NCBI GenBank assembly: GCA_944323535.1
Contig: CALUSW010000014.1
Coordinates: 1 to 34,326, forward strand
Direction of reading: 5' to 3'
DNA from: Candidatus Gastranaerophilales bacterium
GTDB taxonomy: Bacteria; Cyanobacteriota; Vampirovibrionia; Gastranaerophilales; Gastranaerophilaceae
Length of the DNA: 34,326 nucleotides
Part shown: in pieces, positions 15,894 to 24,961 of the stretch
Numbering within the stretch: the first letter of the stretch is position 1
Layout: the number at the start of each line of letters is the position of its first letter
The notes under the pieces: model-generated
Databases searched by the model: none
What the model saw: the letters and a program-made list of their open reading frames with translations, nothing else
Told to the model about the DNA's origin: nothing
Made by a program: the position numbers and the translations under genes

Positions 15894-17357
15894 ATGTTAT
15901 TAAGTAAATTAACAAGACTTTTAAAAGAACACAAAACAAAAAACTTTCAAGATGTTGATATAACAGGAATGTCATATAATTCGCAATTGACAAAAAAAGG
16001 TGATATTTTTCTTTGTATAAGAGGAGAAATGTCTGACGGGCATAAATATGCACAGGATGCTGTAGATAAAGGCGCTGCTGCCATATTTTGCGAAGAAGAA
16101 TTAAATATTAACTGTCCCCAGATAATTGTTAAAGATACAAAAAGAACTATGGCCGCAATTGCTGCAGCATTTTATAATGAACCGTCAAAAGAATTAAATC
16201 TTATAGGTGTAACAGGCACAAACGGCAAAACAACCGTAACTCATCTTATACAAAAAATACTTGAAGAAAATAACGAAAAATGTGCATTAATAGGAACTCT
16301 GGGATATAAATTATCAAGTACGGATAAATATAAAGATGCTAAACATACAACACCTCAGCCGCCTGAACTTCAGCGGGATTTGAGATTAATGGCAGACAGC
16401 GGTATTAAAAATGTTGTTATCGAGGTAAGTTCTCATTCATTAGAGCAAAACAGAGTCGGCTTTTGCTGTTTCAACGGTGCTGTATTTACAAATCTTACCC
16501 AGGATCATCTTGACTACCATATTACAATGAGAAATTATTTTAAGGCAAAAGCTATTCTGTTTGAAAATTTAAAAGAAGGTGATTTCGCCGTAATAAATGC
16601 TGATGACGAATATGCGGAAGATTTTATATCCGTTATACCTGAAGGGGTCAAAATTTATAAATACGGGGTAAAAAATAATGCGGATATAAAAGCTGAAAAT
16701 ATTGATTTTTCTGTTGACGGTGCAAAATTAACTGTTAGTTTTAACTCAAAATCCAGAGAAATAACTCTGCATTTAAACGGTATGTTCAGTGTATATAATG
16801 CTTTAGCTGCTTTTGCCGCTGCAATTGCAATGGGTATTGACGATAACGTGATAATAAAAGCTCTGGAAAATACAAAAAGCGTTGCGGGAAGATTTGAAAT
16901 AGTAAGCAAAAGACCTCTTGTAATAGTTGATTATGCTCATACTCCCGACGGTCTTGAAAATGTGTTAAAAGCTGCAAGAGAATTAACACCGAAAACAAGT
17001 AATCTAATATGTTTATTCGGCTGCGGCGGTGACAGAGATACTACAAAAAGACCAAAAATGGGCAAGATAGCAGACAACCTTGCTGATAAAGTAGTTGTAA
17101 CGTCAGATAATCCGAGAAGCGAAGACCCGCAGCTTATAATATCCGATATTATGGCGGGCATTAAAACAGTTGATACACAAAGAATATTTGTTGAACCGGA
17201 CAGACGCGAAGCTATTAAATTTTTAAAAGCAATTTCAAATCCGGAAGATGTAATTGTAATTGCAGGCAAGGGGCATGAAGACTATCAAATTCTGAAAAAT
17301 GAAACAATACATTTTGATGACAGAGAAGAAGCACGAAATGTATTTTGTAGTGTATAA
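15894..17357 (+). CDS. murE: UDP-MurNAc-L-Ala-D-Glu:meso-diaminopimelate ligase
   Basis: A 487-aa Mur ligase that adds the third amino acid of the peptidoglycan stem. The ATP loop GVTGTNGKTT carries K112. The middle domain has TTPQPPELQRDL and EVSSHSLEQNRV. The C-terminal domain has DNPR at 405-408, the motif that selects meso-diaminopimelate over lysine, so the wall is DAP-type. The frame also offers GTG 15885 and ATG 15888, but GAGGTGAT is best spaced for the ATG at 15894. Confidence 0.95.
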   Translation: MLLSKLTRLLKEHKTKNFQDVDITGMSYNSQLTKKGDIFLCIRGEMSDGHKYAQDAVDKGAAAIFCEEELNINCPQIIVKDTKRTMAAIAAAFYNEPSKELNLIGVTGTNGKTTVTHLIQKILEENNEKCALIGTLGYKLSSTDKYKDAKHTTPQPPELQRDLRLMADSGIKNVVIEVSSHSLEQNRVGFCCFNGAVFTNLTQDHLDYHITMRNYFKAKAILFENLKEGDFAVINADDEYAEDFISVIPEGVKIYKYGVKNNADIKAENIDFSVDGAKLTVSFNSKSREITLHLNGMFSVYNALAAFAAAIAMGIDDNVIIKALENTKSVAGRFEIVSKRPLVIVDYAHTPDGLENVLKAARELTPKTSNLICLFGCGGDRDTTKRPKMGKIADNLADKVVVTSDNPRSEDPQLIISDIMAGIKTVDTQRIFVEPDRREAIKFLKAISNPEDVIVIAGKGHEDYQILKNETIHFDDREEARNVFCSV

Positions 17358-17386
17358 TAAAATTTATTAGTGCAGGAGGTATTTAT

Positions 17387-18394
17387 ATGAAATTGACTGT
17401 TCTGGGTCCGGGGTGCTGGGGGCTGACACTTGCATGGCTTTTGACAAATAATTTTGAAGAAGTATGTGTCTGGGGGCGCAGCTGTGATATTTCAGATGAA
17501 TTAAGAAAAAGTCATAAAACCGAAAAACCTCTGCCTGTAACACTTGATGATAAAGTAGAAATTACTGATGATTTGAAACATGCAATTTATAATGCCGATA
17601 TAATATTGCTTGTTGTTGCAACATCGGGTATTCGTGCCGTTTGCAGACAGCTTAAAGAAGCCGGAATAAAAAACAGCCAGATTCTTGTTAATCTGTCAAA
17701 AGGGCTTGAACTACCTTCATTAAAAAGAATGTCCGAGGTAATAAAGGATGAATTGCCTGATTCAAGACTTGCTATACTGTCAGGTCCTACCCTTGCAAAA
17801 GAAATATTAAACGGATGTCCTACTGCTGCTTCAGTTGCAAGTGAAGATATGAAAACTGCGGAAATAGTTCAGAAATGTCTGTCCGTACCTTCTAAATTCA
17901 GATTATATACAAATTCTGATGTTATAGGGGTAGAACTCGGGGGAAGTTTAAAAAATGTAATTGCCATAGCATCGGGTTTTGCCGACGCAATGAAACTTGG
18001 AGATAACTGCCGCGGTTCTCTTCTTACAAGAGGTATGGCAGAAATTGTACGAATAAGTGTTGCCCTTGGCGCAAGTCCTTCAACATTATACGGGCTATCC
18101 GGCATGGGAGATTTAATTGCCACATGTTCAAGTCCCTTCAGCAGAAATTTTACCGTAGGATCCATGCTCGGAAAAGGTAAAAAAATTGATGATATTTTAA
18201 ATGAACTGGGTTCAGTAGCGGAAGGAGTCAAAACTTCTAAAGCATTATGCGAACTTGCCGCAAAACTTAATATGGAGGTTCCTGTTTCTTCTGCCATTTA
18301 TGAAGCGGTTTATACAAATATTACACCTGAAGAAGTCTTGAATAAATTGATGAACAGAAAATTGAAACAGGAAGAAGAGTATAATCTTAAATAA
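17387..18394 (+). CDS. gpsA: Glycerol-3-phosphate dehydrogenase [NAD(P)+]
   Basis: A 335-aa enzyme that reduces dihydroxyacetone phosphate to sn-glycerol-3-phosphate for phospholipid synthesis. The N-terminal Rossmann motif is GPGCWG (7-12). Family blocks follow: VNLSKGLE, LSGPTLAKEI, GGSLKNVIAIASG with K189 at the active site, and the C-terminal YGLSGMGDLIATCSS. A strong ribosome-binding site (AGGAGG) precedes the ATG. It links lipid precursor synthesis to a cell-wall gene block. Confidence 0.95.
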   Translation: MKLTVLGPGCWGLTLAWLLTNNFEEVCVWGRSCDISDELRKSHKTEKPLPVTLDDKVEITDDLKHAIYNADIILLVVATSGIRAVCRQLKEAGIKNSQILVNLSKGLELPSLKRMSEVIKDELPDSRLAILSGPTLAKEILNGCPTAASVASEDMKTAEIVQKCLSVPSKFRLYTNSDVIGVELGGSLKNVIAIASGFADAMKLGDNCRGSLLTRGMAEIVRISVALGASPSTLYGLSGMGDLIATCSSPFSRNFTVGSMLGKGKKIDDILNELGSVAEGVKTSKALCELAAKLNMEVPVSSAIYEAVYTNITPEEVLNKLMNRKLKQEEEYNLK

Positions 18395-18408
18395 TCGGGA
18401 GAAAGAAA

Positions 18409-19998
18409 TTGGCGGATACCGAAAAGAAAAGTACATACAATGAATTAGTTGAAGAAGGCCAGTCATTTTATGATAAAGGAGAGTATAAAGAAGCCGTAAA
18501 ATGCTATAAAACGGCGTTAATAATGTCTAAGAACATTAACAGCATTACTCTTGCAGGATTATATGTAAGACTTGCAAACGCATATTATAAACTGGAAGAC
18601 AAAGATAAATCGACATATTATTATGAACAATATCTGAAAGAATATCCGCAAGGACAGCTAAGTGTATTTTCAAGACTTGCGCATGCTTATTATTATATTG
18701 ATACGGATAAAAGTATTGATTATCATAATAAAGCATTAAATATGGAGGTGAATAAATACGATTCTGCCTGTAAGCTTTTTGCCATGACAAAATCTTCATA
18801 CTACGACCAGCAGGATATTAAAGAAGAATCGGAATATGAAGTTGAACAGCTCAGAAATACCATATTTAAAAATATAAAAAAATATAACCACGAAAATAAA
18901 AAACAAAAGAGAAACGGCAAATTAAATATTGCATATCTTTCATCGGACTGCCATGCCCATACTATGATGAACTATATTCTTCCTATATGGGAAAACCATA
19001 ATAAAGAGGAATTTAATTTTTTTATTTTTAACGGCTCCGAAAAAAATGATACTACGACAGAGAAAATAATTAAAACAGGTTTTGAAATAATACCATGTTC
19101 TAAAATGACGGATGAGCAGCTGGCAAAAGCAATATATGAAAAAGATATAGATATATTAATTGATCTTGGCGGATATACTCATCTTAAATCATATGCAGCT
19201 TTATATAAGCCCGCACCTGTCATAATTTCATATCTCGGCTATCTGAATACACTCGGAATAAAAGAGGTGGATTATATACTTGCGGATAGATTTACGATTC
19301 CGGAGGATAAAGCATATTTATATACTGAAAAACCTTTATATTTAGATAAAGGATACCAGATTTTTTCAGAAAAAAATCTTCCGGATACGGAAGAATCTCC
19401 GTATAAAAAGAACAATTATATTACATTCGGAAGTTTTAATTGTACATCTAAGTTTAATGATACGACTATTTATATGTGGTCAAAAATATTAAAAAATGTT
19501 CCTGATTCAAAGCTGTTAATATATAGAACCCAGCTTACAAAAAACATTATTAAGAATTTAAAGAATAAATTTGAAAAAAGAGGAATAGAATTAGAAAGAA
19601 TTATTTTTACGTCAAGAAAATATACTCCTCATTTTAAAGCATATTCACTAGCTGATATATCACTTGACCCTTATCCCTTCAGCGGTATGTCAATAGCGAT
19701 AGAAACAGCTTTAATGGGTGTTCCTACGGTTACTTTAATCGGAGACGGCATGCAGTCAAGAGGAGCGGGAAGAATTAATCATATTATAGGTCTTGATGAA
19801 CTTAATGCCGCATGCGGTGATGAATATATAAAAATAGCTGTTGATTTATCTTCTAATAAAGAAAAACTGGATGATTTAAAAAATACGTTAAGGAATAAAA
19901 TAAATAATTCCGAATTAAGACAAAATGCTAAAGATTTTACAATGGATTTGGAAAATAAATATAAAAAGGTATGGGAAGAATTTATAAATAGTCCTTAA
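18409..19998 (+). CDS. TPR protein with GT41 (SPINDLY/OGT-like) glycosyltransferase domain
   Basis: A 529-aa protein with tetratricopeptide-type helical repeats (residues about 8-130, for example GEYKEAVKCYKTAL) and a C-terminal GT41 domain (about 165-525). Characteristic pieces are IAYLSSDCHAHTMMNYIL, IDLGGYTHLKSYAALYKPAP, ISYLGYLNTLGIKEVDY, TFGSFNCTSKFNDTT and DPYPFSGMSIAIETALMGVP. Relatives transfer GlcNAc or another sugar from a nucleotide sugar to Ser/Thr of proteins; the substrate here is unknown. The start is TTG at 18409 with GGGAG seven bases upstream. It follows gpsA by 14 bases. Its last 17 bases overlap the convergent YkgJ-like gene. Confidence 0.85.
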   Translation: MADTEKKSTYNELVEEGQSFYDKGEYKEAVKCYKTALIMSKNINSITLAGLYVRLANAYYKLEDKDKSTYYYEQYLKEYPQGQLSVFSRLAHAYYYIDTDKSIDYHNKALNMEVNKYDSACKLFAMTKSSYYDQQDIKEESEYEVEQLRNTIFKNIKKYNHENKKQKRNGKLNIAYLSSDCHAHTMMNYILPIWENHNKEEFNFFIFNGSEKNDTTTEKIIKTGFEIIPCSKMTDEQLAKAIYEKDIDILIDLGGYTHLKSYAALYKPAPVIISYLGYLNTLGIKEVDYILADRFTIPEDKAYLYTEKPLYLDKGYQIFSEKNLPDTEESPYKKNNYITFGSFNCTSKFNDTTIYMWSKILKNVPDSKLLIYRTQLTKNIIKNLKNKFEKRGIELERIIFTSRKYTPHFKAYSLADISLDPYPFSGMSIAIETALMGVPTVTLIGDGMQSRGAGRINHIIGLDELNAACGDEYIKIAVDLSSNKEKLDDLKNTLRNKINNSELRQNAKDFTMDLENKYKKVWEEFINSP

Positions 19999-20371
19999 AT
20001 TCTTTTTTTATTATTCTAAAACCGCAGCCTTCAATCAGTCTGGCATTAAAATTAATTGTTTTAACAGGATAATTTTTGCAAAGACGGGGTCTTTTTTCAT
20101 AAACCGAGCATTCTCCGTTAGTTTTTAAATATATACAGCTTAAAATTAAGTTATTATATTCATCTTTTCCCGTTATAAAAAACCGGCGGTAATGAGGAAG
20201 AAAAAATTGCATAAACTTGAGTTCTTTTTCATTTTTGAGCCGGTATGAACGTATCTCCCTGCAGCATTTTCCGCATTTTATGCAGCTGCCTTCTATTTTG
20301 TATTTGATTTTTTGAGGAACAAAATAAGAAAGAAATTCATTGATAACTGATTTTATTATATCAATAGACAT
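19982..20371 (-). CDS. YkgJ-family cysteine-cluster protein (Zn/Fe-binding)
   Basis: A 129-aa protein with the cysteine pattern of the YkgJ (CxxCxxCC) family: CIKCGKCC near residue 30, then C-x-Y-x(5)-G-E-C-S-V-Y-E-K-R-P-x-x-C and a final EGCGF. The cysteines probably bind a metal; the biological role of the family is not established. I see no good ribosome-binding site before the ATG at 20371. It converges on, and overlaps by 17 bases, the GT41 gene, and is divergent from the PBP1A gene. Confidence 0.8.
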   Translation of the reverse strand: MSIDIIKSVINEFLSYFVPQKIKYKIEGSCIKCGKCCREIRSYRLKNEKELKFMQFFLPHYRRFFITGKDEYNNLILSCIYLKTNGECSVYEKRPRLCKNYPVKTINFNARLIEGCGFRIIKKEFKDYL

Positions 20372-20440
20372 TTGTTTACAAATCGTTTCTAAAAATATTT
20401 ATCTGGTAAAATATAATATAATAAAAGTCCGGGGAAATAA

Positions 20441-22537
20441 ATGAGTCCGAAGAAAAAAAGAAAATCGAATCCTTTTTTGTCCTTTGTAAAAGCAGTTATC
20501 ATAATGCTTCTTGCATTTATGCTTGCAGGTTATGCGGCAGTAAAAATGTATCTTAATGATTTAAGTCCTATTCCTAATCTGGATAACTATACAAGAAATA
20601 TTGTAAGTCAGGTATATTCGTCAGATGATTATTTAATAAAAACCTTTCAAACTTTTCACTATGAACAGGTTTCAATTGATGAAATTCCAAAATATTTGAA
20701 AGATGCAATTATTTCTACGGAAGATAAGAATTTTTATTATCATGACGGTTATGATATATTTGGAATAGCACGCTCCATAATAGTAAATTTAGTGAATAAA
20801 AAAGCAAAGCAAGGGGCAAGTACAATTACGCAGCAGCTCGCAAGAATATTATTTTTGTCTAATGAAAAAACTATGACAAGAAAAATAAAAGAGCTGCAAA
20901 TTGCTGCCAGAATAGAAAAAACAATATCAAAAGATAAAATACTTGAAATGTATCTTAATAATGTTTATCTTGGTTCCGGTGCATACGGTGTAGGAGCAGC
21001 AGCTTCTACTTATTTTAATAAAAAATTATCCGATTTAACACTTGCGGAATGTGCTCTTATAGCCGGGCTTCCTCAGGCGCCTTCTGCGTATTCTCCTTAT
21101 AAGAATATTAAACTTGCCGAGAAGAGAAGAAATAAAGTTCTTAAAAGAATGTATATAATGAAAACAATTACAAAAAAGCAATATGAAACTGCTTTAAAAG
21201 AAAAAATTGTTTTGAATAAAAAACCAGGTTTAACAGGAACAAATGTAGCACCGTATTTTATAGATTATGTTCTTAAAGAGCTTGAAGATCTGGGGTTTGA
21301 CGAAAATGAAATATCACAGGGCGGTTATAAGATAATTACAACACTTGATTACAAAGCACAGGTTGCTGCAAATGAAGCAATAGATAAAGCAATGAAAACC
21401 TGGAAACTGACAAAACCTAAGCAGCAGGCAGCTTTATTTTCATTTTCACCAATGACAGGTGCTATTATTGCTTATTGCGGCGGTAAAGATTATAGCCAGA
21501 CTCAATATGACAGAGTTACACAGGCAATAAGACCACCGGGTTCTTCGTTTAAACCTATAGTATATACTGCAGCCATAAAAAAAGGCTGGACGCCTACAGA
21601 TCCTGTTGAAGATACTCCGGTTACAATCGGAGATTGGAGTCCTCATAATTACGGTAATAAATATAAAGGTATTATGCCTTTATATAAAGCACTGGCATTA
21701 TCTTCTAATGTTGTTGCCGTAAAGCTGATTCAAGATGTCGGTATAGCTCCCGTTATAGATATGGCGAAATCTCTCGGTATTACAACAAGACTAACGCATG
21801 ATTATACAATTGCACTGGGTTCAAACGGTGTAAAACTTTATGATATGGTTGTAGTCTACGGTAATTTTGCAAACGGCGGATATAGAGTAAAACCTTATGC
21901 TATAGAAAGAATTGAAACTCAAAGAGGTAAAGTTATTTATCAGGCTGAAAGAACTAAAATTACAAAAGTTCTTGATAAAGATACTGCAGGTATAATGACT
22001 GCTATGTTAAGAAAAACAGTTACATCGGGAACAGGACGCAATGCATATATAAAGAAACCCATGGGAGGTAAAACCGGTACGACTAATGACAACAAAGATG
22101 CATGGTTTATAGGTTTTACGCCTGATTTGGTTACGGGGGTATTTATGGGAAATGATGATAATACAAGTATAGGTCTTACCGGCGGCAGTGCACCGGCGAG
22201 AATTTGGAAAGATATGATGACAGTTGCTACCGAAAAATACGGCAGTCCGGAATTTGATTATCCTGCAGTTGATTTCACATTTAATTTTGAAGAAACTCCT
22301 TATTCTCAATTAATTGAAGATAAAACAAAACATGATAAAAAAGAAGAAACAAATACCTCTGAAAAAGAAAGAAAAATATTTAAAAGAGATACTGAAGGTT
22401 TTAAATCTATTCCGGTTCAAATTAATCTGCCAATAGATTTGAAACGTTTCAGAAAAAAATCAGATAGTGAAGAAGAAAAAACCGAAAATAAGCAGGAACA
22501 GCCTGATGTAGTTATAGACCCTATACCGCTGCCTTAA
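20441..22537 (+). CDS. Class A penicillin-binding protein (PBP1A-type)
   Basis: A 698-aa bifunctional peptidoglycan synthase: a membrane anchor (about 15-35), a GT51 glycosyltransferase domain with catalytic E94 in STEDKNFYYHDG, then QGASTITQQLAR and LNNVYLGSGAYGVGAAA. The transpeptidase domain has SxxK at S368-S-F-K371, SxN at S421-S-N423 and KTG at K544-T-G. The tail after about residue 620 is charged and ends proline-rich, without a clear fold. Upstream TATAAT at 20412-20417 has only a weak -35 partner. The gene ends just before the dispersed repeat at 22546. Confidence 0.93.
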   Translation: MSPKKKRKSNPFLSFVKAVIIMLLAFMLAGYAAVKMYLNDLSPIPNLDNYTRNIVSQVYSSDDYLIKTFQTFHYEQVSIDEIPKYLKDAIISTEDKNFYYHDGYDIFGIARSIIVNLVNKKAKQGASTITQQLARILFLSNEKTMTRKIKELQIAARIEKTISKDKILEMYLNNVYLGSGAYGVGAAASTYFNKKLSDLTLAECALIAGLPQAPSAYSPYKNIKLAEKRRNKVLKRMYIMKTITKKQYETALKEKIVLNKKPGLTGTNVAPYFIDYVLKELEDLGFDENEISQGGYKIITTLDYKAQVAANEAIDKAMKTWKLTKPKQQAALFSFSPMTGAIIAYCGGKDYSQTQYDRVTQAIRPPGSSFKPIVYTAAIKKGWTPTDPVEDTPVTIGDWSPHNYGNKYKGIMPLYKALALSSNVVAVKLIQDVGIAPVIDMAKSLGITTRLTHDYTIALGSNGVKLYDMVVVYGNFANGGYRVKPYAIERIETQRGKVIYQAERTKITKVLDKDTAGIMTAMLRKTVTSGTGRNAYIKKPMGGKTGTTNDNKDAWFIGFTPDLVTGVFMGNDDNTSIGLTGGSAPARIWKDMMTVATEKYGSPEFDYPAVDFTFNFEETPYSQLIEDKTKHDKKEETNTSEKERKIFKRDTEGFKSIPVQINLPIDLKRFRKKSDSEEEKTENKQEQPDVVIDPIPLP

Positions 22538-22545
22538 TTATATAT

Positions 22546-22757
22546 TGTCCGAACAAAATTTCACGATAAGCCAGCGGCGTGAGTGAAATTTTGAGAGCGG
22601 CGTATTGAAAAGCGGATTGCGAGCAGAGGGTGAAGCCGGGTCGGCTTGCGAGGAGCAAGACGAGCAGGGCGAAAACCCGTTTAATGCGAGCAACCAAGCA
22701 GGTGAGTATTAAAGTGGAAATGTTGAATTTTCACTTTAATACGACACTAGATTATAT
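22546..22757 (+). repeat. Dispersed modular hairpin repeat, short copy (212 bp)
   Basis: This is the same sequence as 33590-33909, in the same orientation, apart from a few substitutions and a missing 108-bp module. It holds three hairpins: AAAATTTCAC/GTGAAATTTT (22555-22592), AAGCC/GGCTT (22633-22647) and ATTAAAGTG/CACTTTAAT (22708-22740). It ends in a 23-base tail shared with the other copy and, extended to 26 bases (22735-22760), with the HTH gene. It is noticeably richer in G+C than its surroundings and lies between convergent genes, where its hairpins may also terminate transcription. Confidence 0.85.
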
Positions 22758-23466
22758 TATTTAATTTGGGAATTTTCATCTTAAAAACATCTTCAAGATC
22801 AATTCCGTTTAAAATTTCATTAATGAGTTCGTTTGTCTTAACACTTTTTCCTCTAAAATTTCTGATTAAACCAATAATCTTTACATCTGTATATTTTTCT
22901 ATTATTTCCGGGAAAATTTTAATTTCCGTATTCTCGGAATATGCCGGAAACCTGTTTATAATTACTCCCCTTATATCTAAACCGGCAGTTCTGGCGGTAT
23001 TTATTTCATTAAGATAATGATTTATTGAATTTGTTGAAGGATTTACAATAAATACTACGGGTAATCTTAATTCAAGCGGCAGATGAAAACAAAAAAGTTT
23101 TTCTTTTAACGGAGTCATCAGTCCGCCGGGTGCTTCTGTTATTAAAGTATCCGTTTTTCTTGAAAGAATTGTATAATCTCTTCTAATATCATCTGTTTCA
23201 ATATTTATATTTTCAATACTTCCTGCGGCAGCGGGAATTAATTTGGAGGTCATCATATATGTGGAATGTGTGGTTATATACGGGTCAAGTATTTTTACAA
23301 AGGCAAGATCAGGTGATATTAAATATTTTCCCTTATCAACAGCACCTGTTTGTATTGGTTTATAGACACCCGCTTTATATCCCAAAGATTGCATAACCGC
23401 TGCAATTCCTGCGGATATTACAGTTTTGCCCCCGCCATTATCAATACTGGTAACGAATATATTCAT
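22747..23466 (-). CDS. bioD: Dethiobiotin synthetase-like protein
   Basis: A 239-aa P-loop protein resembling BioD, which closes the ureido ring of dethiobiotin using ATP and CO2. It has FVTSIDNGGGKTV (K14, T15), the substrate segment KPIQTG (36-41), EAPGGLMTPL and GVIINRF. The phosphate loop is slightly unusual: serine replaces the first glycine of the usual G-T-D-T-x-V-G-K-T. No other biotin gene is in view, so the role rests on similarity alone. The last codons and the stop lie inside the tail of the dispersed repeat, which suggests that the natural 3' end was replaced when the repeat arrived. Confidence 0.78.
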   Translation of the reverse strand: MNIFVTSIDNGGGKTVISAGIAAVMQSLGYKAGVYKPIQTGAVDKGKYLISPDLAFVKILDPYITTHSTYMMTSKLIPAAAGSIENINIETDDIRRDYTILSRKTDTLITEAPGGLMTPLKEKLFCFHLPLELRLPVVFIVNPSTNSINHYLNEINTARTAGLDIRGVIINRFPAYSENTEIKIFPEIIEKYTDVKIIGLIRNFRGKSVKTNELINEILNGIDLEDVFKMKIPKLNNII

Positions 23467-23507
23467 AACTGGATTATATCAAATTTAATATGTTTTAATA
23501 CCATCAT

Positions 23508-23535
23508 TTGTTGTATTAAACTTTTATGGTAATAT
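23508..23535 (+). promoter_or_regulatory. Candidate promoter of the tmk-like pair
   Basis: TTGTTG, a 16-base spacer and TAATAT lie about 31 bases before the ATG at 23567. The hexamers are imperfect. Confidence 0.35.
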
Positions 23536-23566
23536 TATTGAATTAATAGTAAAGAAGTGTAGCGCT

Positions 23567-24250
23567 ATGGAAAACAAATCAAGATTAAATCAGCCTCATA
23601 ATCTGCCGGGAACACTGGTATGCGTTGAAGGCATAGACGGTTCCGGCAAGTCTACCCAGCTTATTATATTAAGAGACTGGCTTAAATCAAGAAAACAGGA
23701 CGTAATTTTTACGGAATGGAATTCGTCAGATTTAATCTCACAGACAACAAAACTTGCCAAGAAAAAAAATTTATTAAGTCCCAGAACTTTTTCTCTTTTA
23801 CATGCGGTAGATTTTGCGGATAGATTGGAGCAGGTAATTATTCCCGCATTAAAGGCAGGATTTATTGTTCTTGCCGACAGATATGTTTATACTGCTTTTG
23901 CCCGTGATGTCGCGCGAGGAGTTGACAGAAATTGGGTAAGAAAAGTTTACGGATTTGCAGTAAGACCTGATTTAACTTTATATTTCAGGGTAGATGAAGA
24001 TGTATCGCTTGAAAGAATATGTTCTAATCGTTCACCAAAATTTTATGAAGCCGGTATGGATTTAAAATTAAGCAATGATCCTTATGAAAGCTACAGAATT
24101 TTCCAGAAAAGAGTTAATAATGAATACCGGAAGATGATTGAAGAATATAATCTTGTTGAGATAGATGCTAATGAAAGCATACATAAAAAACAATTATTTT
24201 TCAGAGAAAAGGTAGAGCAAATTCTTGCACAAAAAGGAATAACTGTATAA
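23567..24250 (+). CDS. Thymidylate kinase-like protein, first of tandem pair
   Basis: A 227-aa P-loop kinase of the dTMP kinase family, which phosphorylates dTMP to dTDP. The Walker A loop is GIDGSGKST (22-30), and FADRLEQVIIPALKAG and ADRYVYTAFARD match family landmarks. It departs from canonical Tmk: the TREPGGT segment after the first strand is replaced by TEWNSSD, and the usual DRYxxSxxAYQ reads DRYVYTAFARD. Substrate specificity is therefore uncertain. The downstream gene is a paralogue overlapping by one base (TAATG), so the two are translationally coupled and may form a heterodimer. Confidence 0.75.
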   Translation: MENKSRLNQPHNLPGTLVCVEGIDGSGKSTQLIILRDWLKSRKQDVIFTEWNSSDLISQTTKLAKKKNLLSPRTFSLLHAVDFADRLEQVIIPALKAGFIVLADRYVYTAFARDVARGVDRNWVRKVYGFAVRPDLTLYFRVDEDVSLERICSNRSPKFYEAGMDLKLSNDPYESYRIFQKRVNNEYRKMIEEYNLVEIDANESIHKKQLFFREKVEQILAQKGITV

Positions 24251-24909
24251 TGGTTGAATATAAATCAAAACACGGATATGAAGGTTTATTAATTGTAATA
24301 GAAGGAACAGACGGTTCCGGAAAATCCACGCAAATTGAACGTTTAAAAAGGTGGATTGAAGATCAATCATACGGTGTTATGGTCAGTGAATGGAAAACTT
24401 CAAAATTTATTGCTGATGCAATTAATGATGCCAAGGAAAGAAATCTTTTAAATGCAACTACTTTTAGTTTGTTATATGCCGCTGATTTTGCAGACAGATT
24501 GGAAAATATTATTCTTCCGGCCTTAAAGGCAGGATTCGTTGTTATTCTGGACAGGTATATTTATACTGCTTATGCACGCGATGTTGTAAGGGGACATGAT
24601 ATTGAATGGCTCAAAAATCTTTATGAATATGCGCCTGAACCAGATATGGTATTTTATCTTGATGTTCCGGTTGAAATATTGTTAAAACGAATTATAGGAA
24701 CAACAGGTCTTGATTATTGGGAATCCGGCAGAGATATAGGTTTGAGCAGCGACTTTTATAAAAGTTTTCAAATTTATCAGGGCAAATGTCTTGACGAATA
24801 TAAGAAGATGATTGAAGAATACGGATTTATTTCTATTGACGGAACTTTGAGCGAAAAGGAAATTCATAAAAAAATAATTTCGCATGTGGAAAAAATATTG
24901 GATATTTAA
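24250..24909 (+). CDS. Thymidylate kinase-like protein, second of tandem pair
   Basis: A 219-aa paralogue of the preceding protein with the same architecture: Walker A GTDGSGKST (19-27), SEWKTSK in place of TREPGGT, FADRLENIILPALKAG, and LDRYIYTAYARD in the substrate region. Both copies keep the nucleotide-binding residues, so neither looks like a pseudoenzyme. It starts at the ATG overlapping the first gene's stop. The similarity along the whole length points to tandem duplication followed by divergence. Confidence 0.75.
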   Translation: MVEYKSKHGYEGLLIVIEGTDGSGKSTQIERLKRWIEDQSYGVMVSEWKTSKFIADAINDAKERNLLNATTFSLLYAADFADRLENIILPALKAGFVVILDRYIYTAYARDVVRGHDIEWLKNLYEYAPEPDMVFYLDVPVEILLKRIIGTTGLDYWESGRDIGLSSDFYKSFQIYQGKCLDEYKKMIEEYGFISIDGTLSEKEIHKKIISHVEKILDI

Positions 24910-24924
24910 AAAATTTTAATCTTT

Positions 24925-24952
24925 TTGAAAAAATACGAGATTAGATTATAAT
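24925..24952 (+). promoter_or_regulatory. Promoter giving an apparently leaderless mRNA for the DciA-like gene
   Basis: TTGAAA, a 16-base spacer and TATAAT. The -10 box ends nine bases before the ATG at 24962, so transcription should start within about two bases of the start codon. No ribosome-binding site is present in the gap. Confidence 0.6.
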
Positions 24953-24961
24953 TGAATTAAT

